From positions 1 through 5,625 of the forward strand of contig JAFCZU010000228.1 in NCBI GenBank assembly GCA_019314185.1: a DNA stretch of 5,625 nucleotides. The letters run 5' to 3'. The position numbers and the translations under genes were made by a program. Source of the DNA: Deltaproteobacteria bacterium. Its GTDB lineage: Bacteria; Desulfobacterota; Desulfobacteria; Desulfobacterales; ETH-SRB1. The notes beneath the pieces were generated by a model. The model was not told where the DNA came from, made no database searches, and saw nothing but the letters and a program-made list of their open reading frames with translations. Below, piece after piece: positions 1 to 5,625 of the stretch (positions are counted from its first letter, which is position 1; each line of letters starts with the position of its first letter).

Positions 1-2130
1 AGACTGAACCTTGACAGGTTTCTTTTCTGTTTCGCTCTGGCGGCTGAAGGTAAGAATCTGCTGAATCATGTCTTTTGCTCGATTGGCAGCAATTAACACT
101 TCTTTAAGATTACTTTGTGTATGGCTCCCTTCAGGCACGTCGTCCATTGCTAAGCCTGTGTACCCCATAATGGAAAAGAGGGCATTGTTAAAGTCGTGGG
201 CGATTCCTCCGGCAAGGGTGCCGATGGATTCCATCTTTTGGGATTGTTGTAGTTGAGTTTCAAGTTTATTTTTTTCTTCCTCCGCTTGCTTGCGCTCGCG
301 GATGTCGCGGGATATTCCGAAAATCCCCACGGCTTGCCCCGTTTTGTTGCGGAGGAACTTTATGCTTACTTCAAACCAAACCGTTGATCCATCCTTACAG
401 ATCATTTCTATTTCGAGAGTTCTGACTCTCGAAGGGTCAGCGTCATCCTGTGCTTCCAGTTTAAGTTCTTCCTCAAATATTTTCGTTATCAATTCCCTAG
501 AGGCTGGTGTCATTCTTTCTGAATTCGAAAGCGCCATAGACTCTTCAATACTGTATCCGGTAAGTTTCTCAATGGAGGGGCTGAGATAGGTTAGGTTGAG
601 ATTCATATCGCGAGTCCAAATGACATCACTGGCATTTTCGGCCAATAACCGATACTTCTTTTCGCTCTCCCGCAGAGCTTCTTCCGCCAGCTTGCGATCG
701 GTGATATCCACGTGCAACCCCACCGCGCGGTGCGATACGCCGTTTTCGTCAAGCTCGAAGCTCTTGCCGCAGCCGGAGATCCATTTCCAGGAGCCGTCCT
801 TACATTTCAACCGAAATTCAACTTCGTAAGGTTCCGCATTTTCTGCATAATTTTGAACTTCAGGCACAATGGTTTCCCTTTCTTCGGGATGTATTAGGTC
901 TATCCATGTGTCCAGTACCATCGGAAGTTCTTTGTTTTCATAGCCAAGCATTGTGTAATAACGCGGGCTAAAAAACACTTCATTTGTATCAATATTCCAG
1001 TCCCAGAAACCGTGCTCACCCGCGTCCATGGCAAGCTCCAACCGCTCGCTGGTGGCTCGCAATGCTTCTTCCGCCTGTTTGCGTTCGGTGATTTCTAAAC
1101 TTAATTTAGCATTAAATTTTACACTAAAAATAGAAATAATTACACTCAAAAAAAACAGAGTGAAGATGCTGATAATCCAATGCCAATAGTTGCTAACAAC
1201 ATCACCAAAAGTTATTTTTCCTATGTCCTTGTATGGACCTATTCCCAACTCTCTCAAACATTCATGCACCGTCTGATAGTGTAAAGGAATTGTCCATCCA
1301 GCACATTTTGCTGCTATGGCTGCATGAGAGTCCGGGGGCATTTGGAGTAATGCTACTGTAACTTTTTCCGCCAAATCTTCACTAACGTGCATGACTTTTG
1401 CCATTGGCCATTCCGGATATGCACGGGTTGAGTGAAGAAAAGGTAAATGAACTGTCCCGCCACCGTGTTCATGAATCACATAGTAATCATCAAGTTTAAT
1501 TTTTCCTTCAGCCTGCATTCTTTCCAAGGTATCGGTTCTAACTGTTCCTGCATCAACTTTTCCATCTTTAACTGCACAAACAACTGTATCATGGGTGCCT
1601 CCAAATTCAAGCTTTTGAAAGTCGCGATGCGGGTCAATCCCTTTATCTTTCAATTCTCGCCAAGCCATCCTCCATCCTCCAAAAGAAGTCTCTTTAACAG
1701 CCATGAAGGTTTTTCCTTTGAGATCATTCAATTGACGAATGTCATTCCGATCGGCCTTACAAAAGATTACTCCTCCAAACTCAGAGAAAGCTCTGCCTAA
1801 ACGTATATTTTTTAGTGTGGCAATTCTATTTACCCCATACCAGCTTTCTAATTCCACATAAAATGAGGAATTGGCCAAGATAAAATCAACATCTCCTTTT
1901 TCAACACAAGAGTAAATCTGCTCAAAATCAATTGGTACAACCTCAAAAGTCTTGCCCGGAATCTTAGCTGACAGATATTCAGCTGTAGGAGACCACTTTT
2001 CAAGGCACATTTCAGGCCCTCTTTTTGCCAGGACACCAATTTTTACCAGGTTGTCCTCGGCTTCAGAGATATTGACCATGCCTATATAGAACAACAGAGC
2101 CACAAACGTAATAATCCTAAAACATTTCAT
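1..2130 (-). CDS. Membrane sensor histidine kinase with fused PhnD-like periplasmic binding domain and two PAS domains (3' end outside window)
   Basis: The reading frame is open from the ATG at 2130 to the left edge (710 codons) with no stop; the C-terminus is missing. Residues 1-24 form a signal peptide with a likely cut after S-E-A, which supports this start although the ribosome site (AGAG close to the ATG) is weak. Residues about 30-275 resemble the phosphate/phosphite/phosphonate-binding family (PhnD-like): KIGVLA at 30-35, DFILANSSFY at 82-91, SFGGW at 149-153 and VDAGTVRTD at 192-200. One membrane helix lies near 316-337. No HAMP domain follows; a short helix leads to PAS 1 (about 362-478, PAS_3-like, ending DITDR) and PAS 2 (about 490-610). 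The HisKA H-box GGIAHDFNN places the phosphorylated histidine at residue 645. An HATPase domain is expected beyond the window; whether a receiver follows is unknown. The likely role is sensing a small periplasmic ligand and autophosphorylating. The ligand cannot be read from sequence, and the PhnD name does not prove phosphonate. Base composition changes sharply between domains. Confidence 0.93.
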   Translation of the reverse strand, partial: MKCFRIITFVALLFYIGMVNISEAEDNLVKIGVLAKRGPEMCLEKWSPTAEYLSAKIPGKTFEVVPIDFEQIYSCVEKGDVDFILANSSFYVELESWYGVNRIATLKNIRLGRAFSEFGGVIFCKADRNDIRQLNDLKGKTFMAVKETSFGGWRMAWRELKDKGIDPHRDFQKLEFGGTHDTVVCAVKDGKVDAGTVRTDTLERMQAEGKIKLDDYYVIHEHGGGTVHLPFLHSTRAYPEWPMAKVMHVSEDLAEKVTVALLQMPPDSHAAIAAKCAGWTIPLHYQTVHECLRELGIGPYKDIGKITFGDVVSNYWHWIISIFTLFFLSVIISIFSVKFNAKLSLEITERKQAEEALRATSERLELAMDAGEHGFWDWNIDTNEVFFSPRYYTMLGYENKELPMVLDTWIDLIHPEERETIVPEVQNYAENAEPYEVEFRLKCKDGSWKWISGCGKSFELDENGVSHRAVGLHVDITDRKLAEEALRESEKKYRLLAENASDVIWTRDMNLNLTYLSPSIEKLTGYSIEESMALSNSERMTPASRELITKIFEEELKLEAQDDADPSRVRTLEIEMICKDGSTVWFEVSIKFLRNKTGQAVGIFGISRDIRERKQAEEEKNKLETQLQQSQKMESIGTLAGGIAHDFNNALFSIMGYTGLAMDDVPEGSHTQSNLKEVLIAANRAKDMIQQILTFSRQSETEKKPVKVQS
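161..257 (-). repeat. H-box segment nearly duplicated at 3697-3793
   Basis: Aligned without gaps at a constant offset of 3536, 84 of 97 bases match the segment at 3697-3793 in the hybrid kinase. The core 197-249 matches at 50 of 53 bases. Both encode the HisKA phosphorylation site, with QKMESIGTLAGGIAHDFNN in each protein (residues 631-649 here, 474-492 in the other). It is a paralogous coding repeat, not a mobile element. Confidence 0.8.
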
Positions 2131-2436
2131 TTTCTCTATTCTTTTGTTTAATTATTATTAAAAGAAATCCGCCCTGGTTGAAAATTATTACCTAATCCAG
2201 ATTTGCCTCGACCCTGCATCTTGTGTTTGTCACTTTCCCCTAATTGCTCACTCCCAGTATAAATGAGCCTATCAGTCCAACATTATTTGACCTAAAATGT
2301 CCTTTTTATAAAAATAATAGTACCCAGCATACCTCGCTTATAATATGCTGTATTTACATCAATAAATAGTCATATATAACCATGATATTCTGCAAATCAG
2401 ATGGAAGGAAAAAGCAACAAAATAATATTGGAATTT

Positions 2437-2456
2437 AGTCCAAATAAAGTTGGACT
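2437..2456. repeat. Perfect 7-base inverted repeat AGTCCAA/TTGGACT with 6-base loop
   Basis: AGTCCAA at 2437-2443 and its exact reverse complement at 2450-2456 are separated by ATAAAG. The RNA could form a 7-pair hairpin. No T run follows on either strand, so a standard intrinsic terminator is unlikely; an operator half-site pair is possible. A third copy of AGTCCAA stands alone at 2274-2280, closer to the PhnD-type kinase start. Confidence 0.5.
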
Positions 2457-2474
2457 TAGCACCTAATTCCGGTT

Positions 2475-2499
2475 TTCAGGTTTTGCTTACGTGCCTGAA
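2475..2499. repeat. Perfect 6-base inverted repeat TTCAGG/CCTGAA with 13-base spacer
   Basis: TTCAGG at 2475-2480 pairs with CCTGAA at 2494-2499. It lies 18 bases beyond the AGTCCAA inverted repeat. It has no T run and is short enough to occur by chance. It could be a weak hairpin or a dyad binding site in the region upstream of the PhnD-type kinase. Confidence 0.35.
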
Positions 2500-2567
2500 G
2501 CTTGCATCAACATCAGACTAATATTATTGAAGATTTGTTTTGTAAATCGCAAATATTTGAGCCTTTA

Positions 2568-2595
2568 ATTATTCAACCTGTAAGGCAGAAGTCAA
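2568..2595 (-). promoter_or_regulatory. Candidate sigma-70-type promoter upstream of the PhnD-type kinase
   Basis: On the minus strand, TTGACT (2595-2590) is followed after 16 bases by AATAAT (2573-2568). Each hexamer differs from consensus at one position. Transcription would start near 2561 and leave a leader of roughly 430 bases before the kinase ATG at 2130, which is long. Such matches arise by chance in AT-rich DNA, so the call is tentative. Confidence 0.25.
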
Positions 2596-2651
2596 ACATC
2601 GGCGTTAACTATTAAAATTGACAAAATAGCTTCGAACAATCTGATTCTTGT

Positions 2652-5195
2652 TCAGCTTTGCTCCAGCACCTCTCTGATTTTTTTAGCAAGTTCACTTTTA
2701 ACCACCGGCTTCATGATATATCCACGAATGCCCATGGCCTTTGCCTTATCTTCGCTGATTTTTTCGGAAAAGCCTGTACAAATTATAATTGAAATATCAG
2801 GTCTTATTTCCATGAGTTTTTTGGCAAGCTGAATACCGGTCATATGCGGCATGGTTGTATCAGTGATGACAAGATCGAACTTGTCAGGAGCTGCTCGAAA
2901 CGCTTTTAGTGTTTCAACACTGCTGGTTCGTGCGGTGACATGATAACCTAATCTTTCCAGCATCTGCTGTGACATTCTAACAATCTGCTCTTCATCATCA
3001 ACTAAAAGGATTCGTTCTGTGCCCCTCTGGGCAGGTGATATGACCCGGGTTTCTTTTGTTTCAGTCCGGGTTCGGATTACCGGCAGGTAAACCTGAAATG
3101 AAGTTTCCTTGCCCGGCTCACTGTATACACTTATGTCACCTTTAAAACCTTTTACAATGCCATGCACCACGGCAAGACCCAGCCCGGTGCCCCTTTCTTT
3201 TTCCTTGGTAGTAAAATAGGGATCAAATATTCTATCGACTACAGATTTGTCAATGCCGGTACCGGTATCTGTCACTGTCAAACAAATATATGATCCTGGA
3301 ACCATGGCCGGGTCTTTCAAGTCATCCACATCTAATTCAACCTCTTTTAGGATTACTTCCAGTTTTCCACCTTCATCCTCCATGGCATGAAAAGCATTGG
3401 TCAAAAGATTCATGACGACCTGATGAATCTGTGAGGCATCGGCCATAACCAAACCGCATTGATTGCTGATATATTGTTTGATTTCAATGGTAGTCGGCAA
3501 AGTAGATCTGATTAGTTTCAAAGCTTCTCTGACGACAAGCTGAACTTGTAATGGTTGCAGCTCCTGGTCAGCCTGCCTGCTGAATGTGAGGATCTGTTTG
3601 ACCAGGTTGCTTGCACGTTGCACAGCTAAAAACACTTCCTGTAAATTGTCATGTAACGAGGTTCCTTTTTCAGTATCATCTAACGCCATTTCAGCATATC
3701 CCATAACGGAAAAAAGAATATTGTTAAAATCATGGGCGATTCCTCCGGCCAGTGTGCCGATGGATTCCATCTTTTGGGCTTGTTGGAGTTGGGCTTGAAG
3801 CTGTTTTTGTTCCGTCACATTAAGAAAGATAGTTAGAATAAAAGATTTACTTGAAATCCGAATGACTCTGGCAAACATAAGTGCAGCGATAATGGCGCCG
3901 TCCTTGGTCTTAAAATCCATCTCCAATCCATTGACTTCTCCGGATGTCTGTAACTCCTTTATAAATCTGTCCCTGTAATCATCAGAGTAAAACCCAACTT
4001 GTGTTGTTGTTTTTCCAATGATCTCTTCTTTGGAGTATTTGGTCAGATCACAAAACATATTATTGACATCAGCCAGTTTGCCTGTTTCTATTTCAGTAAG
4101 AGCAATGGCTTGAGGAGATAAATCGAAAAGGCTGCGGAATTTTTTTTCGCTCTCTCGCAACGCCTCTTCGGCCTGCTCACGTTCTATGATTTCCTGATGC
4201 AACTGGGCATTGGCTGTCTTCAATTCTTCTTGACTTGCTTTAAGCTGTTCCTTTTTCACCGTGGTTATAGACAACTGGGCCAGCATCCGGTTAAAATCTT
4301 CTATTAGTTGTCCCACATTTCCGGACATAACTGGTTTTACCCGTATATCAAAGTTACCTTGATTGACTGCTTTAGTCGCCGCTTGAAGGTTGGTGATGGC
4401 ACGAGAAAAATAGATCCCTGTCCAAGTCGCCAAAACCATAATAAACACAATACCCAAACCCATAGACAAAAACCCCACTGTTTTGAATGATTGTATTAGA
4501 CCATTTAATGCGATCATCAAGTAGCGGGATGTGCTTTGAGAAACATCCTGTGCGGCAAGAATAGGATGTGTAAATTCGTCAATATAAGTAGTTGTCGCAA
4601 CGCCAAATCGAACACCGTCTGCGGTTTTTTTATTAAGCGGGGCTATGTACATAAATTTATCACGTATTTCTCCGTCAGGATCTTTCCATTTGTAGTATCC
4701 ATGTGAATATCTTCCATCCAAACTGGCTTCCATGATAGCCCAAAACCCCGGCAGTTTATCCGATAGCGAATGTAAGTCTAAATTTTCTGTTTGTGAATTT
4801 TTGTGAAAGCGATTAATAGCGGTATCAACATCATGAAGGGCTGTGTATCCTTTTTTGCCCACGGGTTGAACAGCGATTTCTCTGAATTTTGAGTCATTTT
4901 GCAGGTATTCTACCGTCATCTCAGGGTGGGCCTGAAGGTATAATTCCAACTGAAGAACCACATCCAGTACTTTCTGGCGAACAAAGTCTTCTGCCATTTT
5001 TCTCATTACGGCTTCACTACGTTGCCACTGCTCTTTTTGCCCTTGGTAAACAGCATAATTGATTTGGGTGAGAAATCGGTTATCGAATATGTTTATTAAG
5101 TAACCAAAGATTATTATAGGAATCAAACCTGAAATGATTGTAATAGCTATCAATCGGGTGCTGAATCTTTTGGGTAAAAGCCTTGAAAATTGCAT
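2652..5195 (-). CDS. Hybrid sensor histidine kinase: Cache-like sensor, HAMP, PAS, HisKA, HATPase, receiver
   Basis: This is a complete 847-residue protein from the ATG at 5195 to the TGA at 2654-2652. Membrane helices at about 14-36 and 242-263 enclose a periplasmic region of about 205 residues. That region contains W170, DPDG 172-175, FMYI 181-184 and ATTTYIDEF 200-208, a pattern resembling Cache sensors of bacterial kinases and chemoreceptors (fold inferred, not proven). HAMP spans about 264-310, a coiled coil about 312-348 and PAS about 350-468. In HisKA the phosphorylated histidine is H488 in GGIAHDFNN. The ATPase domain has the N-box (N596, N600), G1 DTGTG (643-647), F-box FDPYFTTK (657-664) and G2 GTGLGL (669-674), so it should be active. 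The receiver has acidic D733/D734, phosphoacceptor D779 in TDTTMP, T807 and K829 in MKP, all the expected residues. No HPt or DNA-binding domain is present, so phosphate must pass to another protein, or the receiver regulates the kinase. It lies 16 bases after the binding-protein gene, probably in the same operon. Confidence 0.97.
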   Translation of the reverse strand: MQFSRLLPKRFSTRLIAITIISGLIPIIIFGYLINIFDNRFLTQINYAVYQGQKEQWQRSEAVMRKMAEDFVRQKVLDVVLQLELYLQAHPEMTVEYLQNDSKFREIAVQPVGKKGYTALHDVDTAINRFHKNSQTENLDLHSLSDKLPGFWAIMEASLDGRYSHGYYKWKDPDGEIRDKFMYIAPLNKKTADGVRFGVATTTYIDEFTHPILAAQDVSQSTSRYLMIALNGLIQSFKTVGFLSMGLGIVFIMVLATWTGIYFSRAITNLQAATKAVNQGNFDIRVKPVMSGNVGQLIEDFNRMLAQLSITTVKKEQLKASQEELKTANAQLHQEIIEREQAEEALRESEKKFRSLFDLSPQAIALTEIETGKLADVNNMFCDLTKYSKEEIIGKTTTQVGFYSDDYRDRFIKELQTSGEVNGLEMDFKTKDGAIIAALMFARVIRISSKSFILTIFLNVTEQKQLQAQLQQAQKMESIGTLAGGIAHDFNNILFSVMGYAEMALDDTEKGTSLHDNLQEVFLAVQRASNLVKQILTFSRQADQELQPLQVQLVVREALKLIRSTLPTTIEIKQYISNQCGLVMADASQIHQVVMNLLTNAFHAMEDEGGKLEVILKEVELDVDDLKDPAMVPGSYICLTVTDTGTGIDKSVVDRIFDPYFTTKEKERGTGLGLAVVHGIVKGFKGDISVYSEPGKETSFQVYLPVIRTRTETKETRVISPAQRGTERILLVDDEEQIVRMSQQMLERLGYHVTARTSSVETLKAFRAAPDKFDLVITDTTMPHMTGIQLAKKLMEIRPDISIIICTGFSEKISEDKAKAMGIRGYIMKPVVKSELAKKIREVLEQS
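3697..3793 (-). repeat. Second copy of the H-box repeat shared with 161-257
   Basis: This is the partner of the segment at 161-257, lying in the HisKA domain of the hybrid kinase around H488. Several third-position bases are identical as well, so the DNA similarity exceeds what protein conservation alone requires. Recent shared descent or gene conversion would explain it. Confidence 0.8.
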
Positions 5196-5201
5196 AATAA
5201 T

Positions 5202-5207
5202 CGCCTT
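5202..5207 (-). promoter_or_regulatory. Ribosome binding site of the hybrid kinase
   Basis: On the minus strand the gap reads AAGGCGATTATT followed by ATG. AAGG ends eight bases before the ATG, a normal Shine-Dalgarno distance. It confirms the start at 5195. The site begins a few bases after the stop of the preceding gene, which favours co-transcription and possibly translational coupling. Confidence 0.65.
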
Positions 5208-5211
5208 TCAA

Positions 5212-5625
5212 TCAATCAACAATGTTATCGGTTTTTAAAATAACTTGGCGTTTAATTTTAATGTTCAAATTCTGTGCCTTTTTCAAATTCAAGGATAGCT
5301 TCTTGATAATAGGTTTCTGTGAGGGAATTGTCCGCACATTAACTCCTGATAATATCTGGACAATAGGATCGGCGGCTTGTCGACCAATTTCGTAAAAATC
5401 ACAATGTACCGCCATCAATGCACCATCTTCTACGGATTTTTCTGCAACTGAGACAACGGGTATCTTGTGTTCATCCGAGATATGAATGATGGTTTGTAAG
5501 TTTTCAGGTGAATTTAGGATAGGATCAGTCGGAATATAAATGGCATCAACTTTTTGTGCCACTGATTTAACCACTTTTTCAAGTTGTGACAAATCCTTCT
5601 TGGGGAAAGAAACGGTTAGGGGCTT
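5212..5625 (-). CDS. ABC-type substrate-binding protein, COG2984/ABC_sub_bind family (5' end outside window)
   Basis: The frame is open from the right edge to the TGA at 5214-5212, giving the last 137 residues. A TTG at 5592-5590 could be read as a start, but the frame continues upstream with in-family sequence, so the gene is better treated as cut by the window. Counting from the right edge, residues 27-34 (DAIYIPTD), 55-69 (IPVVSVAEKSVEDGA) and 76-85 (DFYEIGRQAA) match the conserved C-terminal lobe of the ABC_sub_bind family. A typical NLKKAQNLNIKI tail follows. The family has a type I periplasmic binding fold; some members, such as TrpX, serve amino-acid importers. The N-terminal signal or lipoprotein sequence is not visible. 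The next gene is a sensor kinase rather than a permease, so a sensory accessory role is plausible by analogy with LuxP and TorT. The actual ligand is unknown. A transporter upstream of the window cannot be excluded. Confidence 0.9.
   Translation of the reverse strand, partial: KPLTVSFPKKDLSQLEKVVKSVAQKVDAIYIPTDPILNSPENLQTIIHISDEHKIPVVSVAEKSVEDGALMAVHCDFYEIGRQAADPIVQILSGVNVRTIPSQKPIIKKLSLNLKKAQNLNIKIKRQVILKTDNIVD

Larger units (their letters stand above)
2131..2651. other. 521-base intergenic region without a convincing gene
   Basis: This AT-rich gap separates the stop of the hybrid kinase from the start of the PhnD-type kinase. Both strands are broken by frequent stops, and the longest start-to-stop stretches seen are about 20 codons with no clear ribosome site. 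It contains two short inverted repeats (2437-2456 and 2475-2499), a 10-base palindrome CAAATATTTG at 2550-2559, and one weak sigma-70-like promoter candidate at 2568-2595. No hairpin followed by a T run was found on the minus strand, so where transcription of the upstream operon ends is not visible. The known riboswitch patterns I can recall do not fit. It most likely carries the promoter and leader of the PhnD-type kinase. Confidence 0.7.

Noticed and set aside
68..1800. Several plus-strand open frames of 60-117 codons
   Set aside because: They are antisense to the PhnD-type kinase, overlap one another, and their translations show no family resemblance.
1848..2039. 63-codon open frame on the minus strand
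   Set aside because: It lies in another frame inside the PhnD-type kinase, whose own frame has a signal peptide and family motifs there.
2257..2262. TATACT (minus strand) as a -10 box for the PhnD-type kinase
   Set aside because: The nearest TTGGAC hexamer is only 13 bases away, too close for a sigma-70 -35 element, and no better -35 is at 16-18 bases.
2131..2300. Cyclic-di-GMP or other known riboswitch in the kinase leader
   Set aside because: The conserved core bases I know for such elements could not be found in order.
2437..2456. Intrinsic terminator of the hybrid kinase operon
   Set aside because: The 7-pair stem is AT/GC mixed, and no T run follows it on the minus strand; it also lies about 200 bases beyond the stop codon.
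2401..2466. Plus-strand 21-codon open frame starting ATGGAAGG
   Set aside because: It has no ribosome site, is very short, and overlaps the inverted repeat; no support for a peptide.
3586..4490. Plus-strand open frames at 3586-3798 and 4308-4490
   Set aside because: They are antisense shadows of the HisKA and HAMP/membrane regions of the hybrid kinase.
5590..5592. TTG as the start of the binding-protein gene
   Set aside because: The frame stays open to the window edge and the product would lack the N-terminal lobe and signal sequence; the gene is cut by the window.

Overview
The window holds three genes, all on the minus strand: two large membrane sensor kinases and the end of a periplasmic binding-protein gene. 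No tRNA, rRNA, CRISPR array, insertion sequence or phage gene was seen. The base composition is moderately AT-rich. The kinase style (PAS modules and an H-box reading GGIAHDFNN) and the wealth of binding-protein-type sensors resemble Desulfobacterota (deltaproteobacteria) such as Desulfobacteraceae. That assignment is an inference from protein style, not from a marker gene.

Read in the direction of transcription (right to left), the first gene (5625-5212, its start outside the window) is the C-terminal part of an ABC-type substrate-binding protein of the COG2984/ABC_sub_bind family. Sixteen bases later comes an intact 847-residue hybrid histidine kinase (5195-2652): membrane helix, periplasmic Cache-like sensor, membrane helix, HAMP, coiled coil, PAS, HisKA, HATPase and a C-terminal receiver. 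The tight spacing and a good ribosome binding site in the gap indicate an operon. The binding protein may therefore present its ligand to the kinase rather than to a transporter.

A 521-base gap (2651-2131) follows. It has no convincing gene, two short inverted repeats, a weak promoter candidate and no clear terminator. The third gene (2130 to the left edge, continuing beyond it) encodes a second histidine kinase with a different sensor: a secreted PhnD-like phosphonate/phosphate-type binding domain fused through one membrane helix to two PAS domains and a HisKA domain. The window ends inside or just after HisKA, so the ATPase domain must lie to the left.

The theme is transporter-type binding proteins used as sensors: one as a separate protein beside its kinase, the other fused into a kinase. 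The two kinases share about 87% nucleotide identity over 97 bases around the phosphorylated histidine. The second kinase has a strongly mosaic base composition, consistent with assembly by domain shuffling. No response regulator with a DNA-binding output, no HPt protein and no permease or ATPase is in view, so the output of both kinases is unknown.
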